From positions 150,820,388 to 150,884,387 of the forward strand of contig OY294068.1 of assembly GCA_958510875.1 (NCBI GenBank): a stretch of 64,000 bases of DNA, written 5' to 3'. The translations under genes and the position numbers were made by a program. The notes beneath the pieces are model-generated. The model was not told the origin of the DNA. It was given only the letters and a program-made list of their open reading frames with translations, and did not search any database. Positions 11,742 through 22,868 of the stretch are shown piece by piece. Within the stretch, counting starts at the first letter, position 1. Each line of letters starts with the position of its first letter. This DNA is from Endomychus coccineus. Taxonomy: Eukaryota > Arthropoda > Insecta > Coleoptera > Endomychidae.

Positions 11742-13366
11742 CCAATTAGTGTGATAGAATTAGCTTTTTGTAGTTTTTAATTCTGAGTTCGAAGAAAAAA
11801 TTGCTTTAAGTAGATAATTATGATACAAATTGAAGGAACTGAAATCACTTTTTGATCGTCGCAAATGGTCCAAAAAAATGATAAAAATGGCCAAAACCGG
11901 TTTTTCGCGTCGGACATCGTCGGATTGAGTTAAAAAGAAAAAAGCTTTTACTAAGCTTATGCGCCGTGAAAAGACGGAAAAAATGAGCTGCGGATGAACC
12001 CGATTGGTCCACCGGTGACCCCGCAAATTGCAAAAAACCATCGATTTTGATCGAAATTTCAAATGTTCTTAACTCTTGTTCTTTTAAGGATTAAGAGCTG
12101 AAATTTTGAAAGGTTGCAGCTTTTGTGCCCACCAAGTTCAGCTTCAAACGACGAAGATATAAATGAGGAGGGTGAGGGGGATAATGTTCAAGAACAACAG
12201 GAAGAGATGGGGGGGGGGAAGATGAATACGTAACCGATTCAGACAATAGTGATATTTATGAATGTCCATCACCCATAAAAAAAAGTATGACAAAATAAAT
12301 TGTTAATCATTAATGTGAAATCATCTCTTCATTTATAATATAATAAATGCATCATACTCTACTGTCACATCACTTCTGTCTCTTGATAATTAGCCCCATC
12401 CTATTGTAATGTGTATTAATAATTTAATTGTATAATAAAAAATTATAAAATTACCATTACTCTCCAACAATATTATAATTACATTGCCTACTACTACAAC
12501 ATTTTGGAACTGAAGTAAATAACAAAATACTTTGTAATATTTTACATGCTATAAGTAAGAGCAATTTCGTATATTACTACTTACATTCAATTTTTTAGTA
12601 CAATATGTACTAAATACGTTTTATCAATGTCACTTTTCAATTTTATTGTATTATTTTTTATCGTTATTTGATATATTGCAATAAGAAATATGTTGAAATA
12701 TCATACAAATACGAAAATAGCGAATAAATAGTAATAATGAATAGATCGAATAGCGCAATGTATATTTTTGGAGTACTTCCGACATTACTAGAATCTTAAT
12801 ATTATTGATTGAAAAAAACATCGATTTTCGAGCAAGGGTTTCCGAGATATTGTGTTTTTTTACGAGCGTTCGCATTTTCAACCCATACGCTCGAAAACGC
12901 CGGATAGCCGAGCTGCGGAGAGTGTGCGTGGCCTAGCGCGGGCGACTCACCCTTCCACGCGCGCCGCACAGCCAAAATACCACAAAAGCTACAACCTATT
13001 GAAATTTCAGCTCTTAATCTTTAAAAGAACAAGAGTTATGATTATTTGAAATTTCGAGCAAAATCGATGGTTTTTTGTGGGGTCACCGGTGGACGAATAG
13101 GGTTCATCCGCAGCTCATTTTTTTCCGTCTTTTCACGGCGCATAAACTTATCAAAAGCTTTTTTCTTTTAAACTCATTCCGACGATGTCCGATGCGAAAA
13201 ACCGGGTTTGGCCATTTTTACCATTTTTTTGGACCATTTGCGACTATCAAAAAGTGTTCGATTTTAGTTTCTTCAATTTGTATCATAATTATCTACTTAA
13301 GGCAATTTTTTTCTTCGAACTCAGAATTATGCAAAAATTATTGCTAATTCTATCACACTAAATTGG
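11742..13366. mobile_element. 1.6-kb element with ~390-bp inverted repeats
   Basis: The left arm begins CCAATTAGTGTGATAGAATT at 11742, and the right arm ends with the complement of CCAATTTAGTGTGATAGAATT at 13366. The arms run inward about 390 bases and stay similar to AAGCTGCAACCT/AAGCTACAACCT. The open frames in the arms (11760-12062 minus, 13075-13347 plus) translate to nearly the same peptide because they are mirror copies; I do not call them genes. The unpaired interior (12130-12985) holds an acidic coding remnant on the left and a short GC-rich, CpG-rich block at 12865-12970 on the right. No catalytic core was recognised, so this is a deletion derivative of an unidentified DNA transposon. 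Confidence 0.75.
12150..12298 (+). pseudogene. acidic C-terminal coding remnant inside the 1.6-kb TIR element
   Basis: In one frame the sequence reads DEDINEEGEGDNVQEQQEEM up to a run of G. After a one-frame shift it continues EDEYVTDSDNSDIYECPSPI, KKSMTK and a stop. An acidic stretch ending in a small basic patch suggests the end of a nuclear protein, possibly the lost transposase of this element. The shift falls in the G run, so it could be a true frameshift or a sequencing slip. Confidence 0.4.
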
Positions 13367-14289
13367 TATGCACTGTATACGATTGTTCGAACATGAAAGA
13401 GTCGGATCCCCGATTACTCGATCCATTAATTTCATCAATGCTCGAATCAAATGAATTTTGAACGAGTAGGTTTGCACTACTTCCCAGTGTTCACCAAGAT
13501 ATGGAACTAAAGGAGAGTTAAGCAAAATAGTTCATTTTATCTGCAACCTACGCAACATCGCCAAGCATGCTTCAAATCCAATTCCAATCTAAATGGATTG
13601 ACTTGGTTACAAAACAAACAATGACATCATTTCGGGTATTAACTTTACTAGTTTCAGAAAATTACGGCTATCGTTTTCCGGCATAATCAGTATCGACGAT
13701 GGATAACGCTTCAACCTTCGATAATAAGGTTAGTCAATATATCTTATTACTAAGAGAATAATCGAATGCGGAAGATGATCTAGACGAACGACCACCCCTG
13801 CTTCACCGACAAATTGATTCAGTTTTACTCTGTTGTTCTTCAATTGCGCGCTTTCTCCATTACCTCAAAAAAAATTGTTATCTCAAAAAATCGATAGAGA
13901 TGAATCATTCTTCTTTGAATCTCTTTCGATATGCTGACGCGCGTTCTCTATATAGACCAGTTACAGAAGATCTTCAGATGACTTGATAGTTGAGTACCTC
14001 CGCAACAAGAAATGGCTTGTCAGTACAAAAAGAAAGAGGTCTCATGCCACATATTACGAAAGGTTATCATAATACGGGTCACACATCTTTTTCTGTAAAC
14101 GTTTGGCCCTCAGTTTTCAAGCAATTTTGTTCACTCTAACGGCGCATTTGTATACCACTTCAAAATTTTTCCCACAAAACCTGACCACTCATAGCTATAT
14201 ACATAAAAACGCCCACGAAGATGTTGGTAACTAACTTAAAAAATTATTTATGTCAAATAAAAAATGTCAGCTAATTTTCACAATCATCA
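13367..14289. other. gene-free stretch
   Basis: No convincing exon or transposon domain. The DNA is mixed in composition, with several short frames broken by stops in all phases. Confidence 0.35.
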
Positions 14290-14510
14290 GAAATGTTGTC
14301 TATTGTTCCACGAGAGATTCCAGATAGGCGGACCAGACGAGCTCAAGCTAGTCACCCCTTCATTGTCGACCGGCAAAGTTCTGGAACACTTTGTCTATTG
14401 AGGTCTTTTCTTACGCTTATAACTTCCAAACCTTTTAGAAAAATTCAAATACCTATCCCAACATTCCACATCTGGCTCACACGATGTTCTTCGAACGTTA
14501 TACGTTTTCC
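14290..14510 (+). mobile_element. second copy of Jockey-like LINE 3' end
   Basis: This aligns by eye with 1165-1400: TTGTTCCACGAGAGA, GGCGGACCAGACGAG, AGTCACCCCTTCATTGTC, GTTCTGGAACACTT, CTTATAACTTCCAAACCTTT and ACATTCCACATCTGGCT all have counterparts there. About 75 bases present in the first copy are missing here. The open frame 14293-14520 is a relic of the LINE ORF. Confidence 0.65.
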
Positions 14511-15289
14511 TCTCGTGTAGTTAAAGAATAGAAAAAAATTTTTTTTCGTAATGTCGGGAATAATCTTGTGATATCCCTGATGCAATAGCAGATTGATCGA
14601 AGATTTTGACCTGAGCGCTCTAGCGCTGATAAGCGCTCTCCGATTACGAGGACAACAAATAATACAGTGAAATAATTACTGTACGTAGCAGATTGTAGTT
14701 TTAGTTCCATCAAATCTCAAAACCATTCACATATCACACTATGGAGAGTTCTAAACTAATTCTAAGGATTTCAAGAAAAAATCAAAAATTGTCAATATGT
14801 TCCATACAATTCGAAATGTACTTGCATGCAGTTAAAGTCAAAACTTTAGAAGTAATTTTTATGACAGGACAGTCTTACATCAGTTTATCATACAACATTT
14901 GCTTATATCTTAAAATGACACCAGTCTAAGTGAATCTAGTTGAAATTATTGATCAACTTATTCAGGTGTTCGTTCAGTTGCCAAAAATGAGTTACGAAGA
15001 TGCTTAATTCACTTGGTGTGAGTTCTTATTAATGAAAAGCTGTGATCAATTGATCACGTGACTTCCCTCACGTTTGTTACCGAAACAGTTTTCAAATACA
15101 ACATGGAAATAGAGGAAATGTGCCTCCCTATCCTTGTCAATAATAAAGGGCTGTCACGATATAGGGCAGTCACCGTAGAATCTTGGAAATACCAATAATA
15201 TCGTGGTTCCTTATACCACATATTCAAATTTCTTGCCCATGCGACTTCAGAGTTTGCAATCCCTTTCATGTCACTCTATAGCGATTTAC
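14511..15289. other. gene-free stretch
   Basis: No exon or family was recognised. It borders the R1-like LINE fragment that begins near 15290. Confidence 0.3.
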
Positions 15290-16745
15290 AGTTGTTCACT
15301 AGGTAATCGTGAAATCAGGCGTTTTCTTGACATCGAAGGGGCGTTCGACAACACGTCCATGTGCCATGCTGGTGAGAAAGAGATATGATCAGTGGATCAA
15401 GACCATGCTCTCGCAGAGATTGATAACGTAATGGTAGCGTCGCATGTATACATGACACCCAAGGGTGTACTGTCTCCTCCCCTGAGGTGTCTGGGAGTGA
15501 ACAATTTGATAGCCGAGCTGAATGAGGCTGGATTTCACGTCCAAGTCTACGCAGACAACTTGACAGATGTAACTCTTGGCAAACACGTAGCTTCCTTGAG
15601 TGAGCTGCAAAACACTGCACTTGCCATTTTGGCTCACTGGTACCTATCAGGTCGAGTGAATCGTGTATAGATTGAAGTTGTTCTTTTCACGAGGAAATGG
15701 AAACTAGTACCCCCTCCAGAGATTCACCTGTTAGGGAGGGACTAAGCACCTAAAAGGCTCAGTAGTACCTTGAAGTTATCCTCGATGTTAAGCCGAGTTG
15801 AAAATTCACCTGGAAACCCGGATGAACCAGGACCGACCCCACTCTGGAGGTCTTGGTGGGGATATTTCTCCATACTACTCCACATTTAAGCAGTGGATAC
15901 GACTACGGCATATCGACTTGCTGGTCTTGGTCAGTGAGTCGCGTCCATGCCTTACGGTCATGGCAAGATTTGGGATTGAGCTGCTGGAACGTGCCTGATC
16001 CTCCGAATGGAGCAGGATGCGATAGCGCCTGTGCCAGATCTCAAACACCAGACGTCCTCATAACCCAAAGCACGGACTGGGAGAACGAAAGCTCCGTTGC
16101 TCACCGGCGGGTCCCAGAAAGCGAGTTTGGCGGAACCGGACTCTTGTCATGCACAACCAGAAGGAATCTCTTGGTTCCTCTAGGTGCTTACGTAACCGTT
16201 TCCCAGGCCGAGGTTTGTGCAATTCGAACCTGTGCTCTGGAAAACCTGAGACTAAACCACCGAGGTTAGAGGCTATATATCTGAACTGACAGTCGAGCGG
16301 CTCTGGGGTCACCTCGCGCCCATATACCGACTTCTAGGCTTGTTTTGGAGAGCAGGGAGACCCTGGCTGAATTAGCCAGAAGAAACACATCGCGGAGTTC
16401 TCGCCCAAACGCTCGAAAATCCTGCTTTTGATTAGCAGAAGAGACTTAAAACTGGTCACAGAACTCATCACAGGATACTGTCATCTTAATATACATCTAC
16501 ACTTAATGGACATTGTTGATGACACAGGTTAGTATCCTTGTAGATTTTCAAGCATTGGCTTCTCCTCTTAGGATATAACACGTCGGCAGCGCATAAGTGC
16601 CGCCTGAGGCCATAAGAGACATGATTCCATGCAGAATTCTAGCCTTGGACGCTGCCATAGGCTCACAATGGTAGCAATCAAGTGGTCTAAGTGCTCTGAA
16701 TTTGTCCTCCCCTCTTTTGATTGATTGATTGATTAAGGGCAAGGA
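15290..16745 (+). mobile_element. R1-like LINE, reverse transcriptase to tail, decayed
   Basis: Translation across frames gives motif A (RFLDIEGAFDNTSM), then GVLSPPLRCLGVNNLIAEL and QVYADNLTDV. These are motifs B and C, with the catalytic YADD changed to YADN. An RNase H-like segment follows near 16130-16250 (GGTG...PLGAYVTVSQAEVCAI), then LVTELITGYCHLNIHLH near 16450. The 3' end is a (GATT)n tract near 16720. This layout (RT, then RNase H, then a Cys-rich end, then a short microsatellite tail) matches R1/LOA-group LINEs. Multiple stops and frameshifts show it is dead. Confidence 0.75.
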
Positions 16746-16952
16746 AAATCAATCATTTTCAAATAACCTATCAACCTAGCATTACCAAAAATATAAAAAA
16801 GAATTAAAACTGACATTGCCGCTCGGAGTTTCGAAATCAGGAAGAAACATTTATAAATTGGTTGTTAACCACCTCGGCCACATCGCCTACACTCTCCATT
16901 CAAAATGCAAAACGGATGTAAGTGATTTTCACATTTTACAATCTAGATAAAA

Positions 16953-17838
16953 TACCGGGATATCAAAAATTATCTTGGTCAAGGGTGGTTGTGGAATCTG
17001 AAACGTGTGTCTTACTTTACGTTTGAAATAATTATGTCACTGTCACACTGACATCATCAATAACCTACAGATTTCAGACCTATTTATTTCAGTTGTAAAA
17101 CAATAATGAACTACAAATTATGCAATAATTATGTGAACTTTGAACCTTTTCAGAGGTCGTGATAGCCACAATCCGGGTAAAAACTGTTTCGAAATAGTTA
17201 ATTTTCCGTAAATCGAAAGACGTTCACGTGAGAAGCCCGTAGCACGCGAGTTAGAAAAGTGCAAACTGGTTGTACCCAATACGGCTTTGCGACGACTTTT
17301 CGCGTGCCGGTTTCGCTCCATGTAGTTAGATTTAGTATCGGACCGTGCCCGAGGGCCCTTTTTTTTTTCGATAAATGTCCATAAAATAGGAAAATTTAAT
17401 TAAAACAGTTTGAGCTATTCTCAGATCTCAGCTACGCGCGTCTAACTGCGACGTACCAAAGGGAATTTTCTCGCGACTAAAATATACACGAAGCGGGTAA
17501 AAGCTAGCGGCCCATAGCCAAAAACGCTTTATTACAGCTGGCGCCGGTCGCACGGGGCAAGAAACGGCCCCAAATTAACAAGACATAGGACGTCTGGCGT
17601 TCATGCAATTATGTTTTTAGATAATTCGAACCTTCTAATTTCGATAGGCCACGTGAAAATCGCGGAGTCCAAAGCGCTAAAGACTTCTGAGTGTTACAAT
17701 ATTCGCATAAAATTGCGAAATTTCGCATTTTTAGAAACTTTAAATTAATTATGACATAATTATTTCAAACGTAAAGTAAGACACACGTTTTAGATTCCAC
17801 AACTACCCTTGACCAAGATAATTTTTGATATCCCGGTA
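16953..17838. mobile_element. 886-bp element with 87-bp terminal inverted repeats
   Basis: Both ends begin TACCGGGATATCAAAAATTA, reading inward on opposite strands. The match extends about 87 bases to a TTATGTCA block at 17032-17039, with only a few mismatches. The interior is richer in CG dinucleotides. No transposase is visible; the frame at 17118-17321 (minus) has no family support. Well-preserved arms suggest a fairly recent non-autonomous DNA transposon. Confidence 0.8.
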
Positions 17839-18805
17839 CTATGAATGGGTATAAAATAACGCCATTTATGTATTAATCCTAATTAAAGACCTCACACCAA
17901 AGTAGGTACAGAATAATTTGCTAAATACTCTATTTTCTGATATGTACTACTATGCAGAGTCATAGCTTTCATCGGATGCGACACCACTTAGACCGTTCAT
18001 TTCCAAGGTAAATCAAAACACATAGCGCTACACGCAATGGATGAGATTTTGCGAAAACTGCAGAAATTCTCAAGAAACCTCGGATCCATAAACAAGTCGA
18101 AGCTGCACGACAAGTCATCTTTGTGGCATTGTATGGTGATGCCACTCGCACAGACACCCGTTTCGCCCCTACTCCGTTCCAAGAAATTCACTTAAATCTG
18201 CGATCAAAAGAAAAGTAAATCTGTCTCAATCACCACCTTCATCTGATGCGGAGAATCACCATAGCCAAGGAATTTTCGATGCAGGTTTGGTTGGGCAATC
18301 CCTTGGATTATTGTTGGAAAAAGACGGCGCAAGAACTTGAACCAGAGATGAGTACAAGGGAACCAGTGATTGGAAACGTCATGTGGTGAATCACCTGCGG
18401 AAGTAGAAGTGATGCAGCTTTCTGATGCAGAATATCCAGTCTTGTGTGCTCAATCGCTTGCAAGAACTGTGGAGGGGAAATCTACAGCAACGTGCCTTAA
18501 TTCGACACAGAAGAAACAGAGATTGTTGAGGTTCCCTCGCAAGTTTTCCAATGCCCCACTCCATCAACGAACATGATTTGAAGAAGCACACGCCGTTGAA
18601 GAACTACCAAAGGAAGAAGAAACATAAATTAGGAGGAAAATCCGGAAGATTATGAGAAACGAATCTTTATAGATTACTTGCGCAGAGGGCAGGCGCCCCC
18701 GTCGGACCTGGGCGAATGATCGATTTATTAAATTGCTTGGGGTCTCGCCCATCTGGGCCAACTGAAGAAATAGTGATCAGAACTGTGGCGAGATCCCCCA
18801 CGCAT
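17839..18805. other. unassigned stretch, partly LINE-like composition
   Basis: The DNA is less AT-rich than the gene-free stretches, and small frames at 17969-18191 (minus) and 18370-18591 are open but match nothing I know. The position before the LINE 3' end at 18806 and the composition suggest more decayed LINE, but no motif proves it. Confidence 0.25.
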
Positions 18806-19180
18806 GAGACAGGCCAAGCTCTTCATCAAAGATCCTGTGCGTAGGCTCTCGAAGAAACTCCTTTCTCTGAACAGAAGGGACATCAGAGAAGTGACTGGAA
18901 TTCTAACCGGTCACTGTCGTCTTAGCAACCATCTTCATAATATGGGCATCGCAGATGACCCTATATCTAGGAACTGCAGAGAGGGGTAAGAAACTGTCTC
19001 CCACGTCCAGTTGGAACGCCCTGCATTGACATCACTCAGCAACCGTCGCTTCGGAGATTCAAAACTGCTCCCAGAAGAAATTATGGAAGCGAGCGTTGGC
19101 AATATTCTGGGTTTCTGGCGGGCCACAAACCTGCTAGAAAATAATAGGCTTCTGAGTGGTCTGAGTGCAATTGGAGGATA
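18806..19180 (+). mobile_element. R1-like LINE, C-terminal Cys-rich end
   Basis: The frame beginning near 18804 reads RQAKLFIKDPVRRLSKKLLS, then REVTGILTGHCRLSNHLHNM and GIADDPISRNCREG. After one stop it continues ETVSHVQLERPALTSLSNRR, LLPEEIMEASVGNILGFWRA. This is the well-known LINE block with the order TGHC, HLH(T/N)MG, CR.C..E, E(T/S)..H(V/L), CPAL. The Cys of CPAL is replaced by Arg, and one stop codon lies inside, so it is inactive. Confidence 0.75.
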
Positions 19181-20639
19181 AGCGTCATCTCCACCAAAGG
19201 GTAACAGAACATTTCAGTTTTGAGCTCGTCAGGTGTCTTGCTAACGATTTATAATAAAAAACTGCTGTCATTTTTTCCCATGAAATCGTACAGATTTACT
19301 ACTACCTATACATATTACTGATTATAAACTTGAATAAAATAACTATTAAAAGTTCGATTTTCAGTAGTTAATAAATATATGTGCCTATAGTTTCCCTGAA
19401 ACAGTAACTTCTTCAAACAAATTTTACAAATTTCTTATTGTATCTGGCACAAACAAAACAATTGTTGCTTTCTAAAAATAAGCAGAAACCTCATAGTCAT
19501 CAAACATGTTTTCGGCAATAGAAAGCGTTTTAAAAGTAAGAACTATTAATATTGTTTTTCCTGGTTCGCACGTTTCCGAGAAAATTCAATTTAATGTGCG
19601 TGTGAACACGGGAACGTTTCGCACACTCCTGCAATTTTACGTGGCCTGAAAAGCTTAGAAGCGAATATCTCGCTGTACGATCAACATATAAACGAGAGTT
19701 TAAAATTAGATGAAATTCTTATAAACGTTTATATCGCTCTAATACAGTGAAAATTGAACATCTGTGTGGAACTTGATGCAGTTTTTTCTTTGATGTTCAA
19801 ACGCTAAATGTAGTGAAGTGGTTAACAAGTATGCCTTCCTTATCGTCTCCAACACAATGTAAGTCGAAATTAGTCGCAGTACTTACACCGAATTAGATTT
19901 TATTTCGGGACATTTATATTGTGTGTTTTGTGATAGATATTCTCGCTATAGTAATGTAGGGCAAAAACTACAAGTCATTAGACTACATTAAAAATAAACT
20001 GATCTGTATCGTGTAAACATTTCGACTTGCCGATTAACAAAGATTATACACACGTTCATTATTTTCATTTCCATTCCTCTTGGTTTCATTAGGTTTGTTT
20101 ATTAGTTCTATAATTTTTGTTTCCATTTATGATGCAGGTAATTCAATAGTTCCAGAAAATTACTCAAATTAACTAGATGCGTCTCTTTTTCAGTCCATTG
20201 TGAAATATGAGGCTTATTTCATTATGAATTGTGATGTCTAGAGTAATGTGGCAAAAGTTGAAAACACTGAAAGAAATGTTTTGACATTTCGAATATCTTC
20301 TGTAACTCTCACAGATTCCATATAATCATCTTATAATTGACTGATATCTTTCACAAACTTTATTTTTCTACCAAGAATTCACTGATTTGAATCATCATTT
20401 CGTATGAAATACTAAAAATACTCTCACAGAAACAAACATAAGTCTAGTAGGTATGTATCTAAAATGTAGAATCCAGGGGATAAATACTGGACTAGCCACC
20501 TGAATAATACATTATCAGAAAATACGTTGATCGGTTATTTGAAATGGTCTTAACGATCTACGAAATATGATATGCGTGCTTTCGAAAAAGACATTCAGAA
20601 AACACACAGATTGCTAGCCGATGTATGAAAAATTTGGGA
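19181..20639. other. gene-free AT-rich stretch
   Basis: No open frame of interest and no recognised repeat. A slightly GC-richer patch at 19570-19680 has no identifiable content. Confidence 0.4.
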
Positions 20640-20890
20640 GGCGTGATTGCATCTACTCAAACTAAAACATATCCAAATCCTACTACCTCGCCATCTTCGG
20701 GGTGGAAATACAAGACACTGAACTTTTTGCGTACATGATCATTGAAGGAAGTTCAGAACGTGCGAAAATAGACATTCTGTTAGACAGTCTGGCGACGATC
20801 GCAGCACTAAATGTCTTTATACATGAGTCCAAACTTGTTCTGAAATACCAAGGGCACTCAAAGGACTCACTGAAAAATAAGTAAACCCTG
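20640..20890 (+). mobile_element. LINE RNase H fragment
   Basis: The frame at 20702 contains IDILLDSLATIAALNVFIHE and SKLVLKYQ. This fits the RNase H segment of R1-like LINEs, where the usual pattern is ILSDSQAA..AL.....SKLVW. It is isolated, with no matching upstream or downstream LINE part nearby. Confidence 0.5.
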
Positions 20891-21208
20891 GATTGACATT
20901 AGGACTGAAAAATAAAGTTAGATACTAGCAAGAATTGCGGGTATTTTTTAAAATAAGATCGAGAACTTGTTTGACATCTTCTGACGATACCAGTTTGATG
21001 TTGAAAGGTTTTTAAGTTCATTGAGAAGTTCAGTAGATTCACTAGATGGTAACTTAAATTTTCAAGCGGGGATTGATGTAGACATTACGATATCTAATCC
21101 ACCTGATGATGTTCATGTACATTCAACTATTGGCGTAGTAGGTATTATATTTCATGTTGGAAACAATGAAAATTGTGCACTAGAATTAATTCACTCCTTC
21201 ATTGCATA
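20891..21208. other. unassigned stretch before the DUF4817-type transposon
   Basis: The frame 21021-21233 (plus) overlaps the left TIR of the next element and has no family match. I see nothing else. Confidence 0.3.
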
Positions 21209-22868
21209 TACAGGGTGTTACCGAATGTTGTGAGGAAAGTTTAAGGGAAGATTCAACATCTAAAATTCAATAATCAGTAAATAAAAAGCCATATTCGTGT
21301 TGATTCATTTTAAATTGTATTTATTTGTACTAATTCTTCAGGAAACAGTTCATTACATCTTGAGCTTGAATCAAATGCTGGCTTCCCTGTGCTTCAATAC
21401 ATGCTTAAATTGCCTTCGCATAATTCTTTTTACTCTTCGGAATATTTGAGGTCGTTGGCGCATTGTTCCACAAGCATTGGTAACGCGTTCCACTAATGTG
21501 GCTTCATTCGCTATGGGAGTGTAATACATCAGTTATTTTAGAGGTCTTCAGAGGTAGAAATTGCAGGGATTTAAGTCAGGTGATCGGGGTGGTGAAGAAA
21601 TAGGCCGGCCCGACCAATCCAATTCCTTGGAATGTAGCTCCTAAGTAATCTCTTACATTGGAACTAAAATGAGCTGGGGCTCCGTCGTGCATAAACGATA
21701 AATGTTGCCTAATATTAACAGGGAATTCTTCCAGTAGGTTGAGTAAATTCTCCTGGTAATCTGCAGGTATGTTTGTCCGTCTAATCTTCTTGGTAAAATG
21801 AGAGGTCCAACCAAATAATTTTGAACAACTCCTGCCCACAAATTGATTGAAAACTATGCTGCTGGTGTCGCGATTGATGAATATTAATGTAATGTTCATT
21901 CTCGAAATTTAAAATTCCGTTTCTGGTAACTGAAGCTTCGTCCGTGAACAAAATAAACGAAATGAATTGCCGATATTGTGCATTTCTTTGTCTTAACCAC
22001 TGGCAATAATGCAATCTGGCTGGTAAGTCTGTTTCAGAAAGTAAATGTAGATGGTGAGTTTAGAGCTGTTGCCCGTATAGTATTCGCCATACATTAACGT
22101 GGTTGGTATTAACCAACTCGTTTGCCAGACGCCATGTACTTCTTTCGGGATTTTGTTCAACCACTCTTGAAACATTTTCTACATTTTCCTCATTTTGAGC
22201 AGTTCTTGGGCCCCTCACAATCAACAAAACTACCTGTTTGTTTTCCTGTTTCTCTCAAACGTCTATAAATGTTTACAAATGTGTTTACACAGAGGAAATG
22301 ACGGTCATAGAGTTATCTTCATAGAGATGCCTTGCTTCGTACGAATTTCCCTCCGTTTATCTATGAATAAAATGAATGTCTCCCAATTCCTCAAATGAAT
22401 AGTAGTAAGTATTTATTTTGTAGAGAACTTATTAAAAATTTCTTTTTTAAATTACGATTCCGAAAACAGTTTATTGTACAGATTAATAAAATAAGTTTTA
22501 TTTCAACAACGGTGTGTCAAAATGAGAAAGTCAGAGAAGCACTTTTTAAGCAGAATTGCTTTAAGAAAGCATCACTGATTTTCGAAAAAAAAACAGTTGC
22601 TAAACATAAATACTTGCCGGCACGAACGCCACTGATGTAAGTGCTTTAGAAAACAATGTTGTTCATGTAAATGTGACCTCTAACGATACATTTGCGTATA
22701 CCAAAATCCCAAGATCTCAACGGGTTTTCGATATATGTAAAATGAACTATAACACCGTATCATGAAAACCGGGCATTTCCGGACCCATGTTTATATGAAC
22801 TGTTTCTATATTTTTAGATCTAGAATCTGCTGTTAAATTTTCATCACAACATTCTGTAACATCCTGTA
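21209..22868 (-). mobile_element. decayed Tc1/mariner-type transposon (DUF4817 class) with both TIRs
   Basis: The ends are TACAGGGTGTTACCGAATGT on the left and TACAGGATGTTACAGAATGT on the right, reading inward. They match over about 37 bases, and TA dinucleotides at 21207-21208 and 22869-22870 form the target duplication. On the minus strand, broken frames give VEQNPERSTWRLANEL, HYCQWLRQRN, FILFTDEASVTRNGI (first catalytic Asp), QELFKIIWLDL or WAGVVQNYLVGPLILP, then LLEEFPVNIRQ and FMHDGAPAHFSSNVRDYL (second Asp). The C-terminal part at 21360-21540 gives ATLVERVTNAC and FRRV. This is the abundant arthropod transposase family usually preceded by a DUF4817 domain. Several frameshifts make it inactive. 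Confidence 0.85.

Noticed and set aside
11760..13347. Frames with GHRWTNRVHPQLIF on both strands
   Set aside because: These are the inverted repeats of one element. There is no start context, domain or splice structure.
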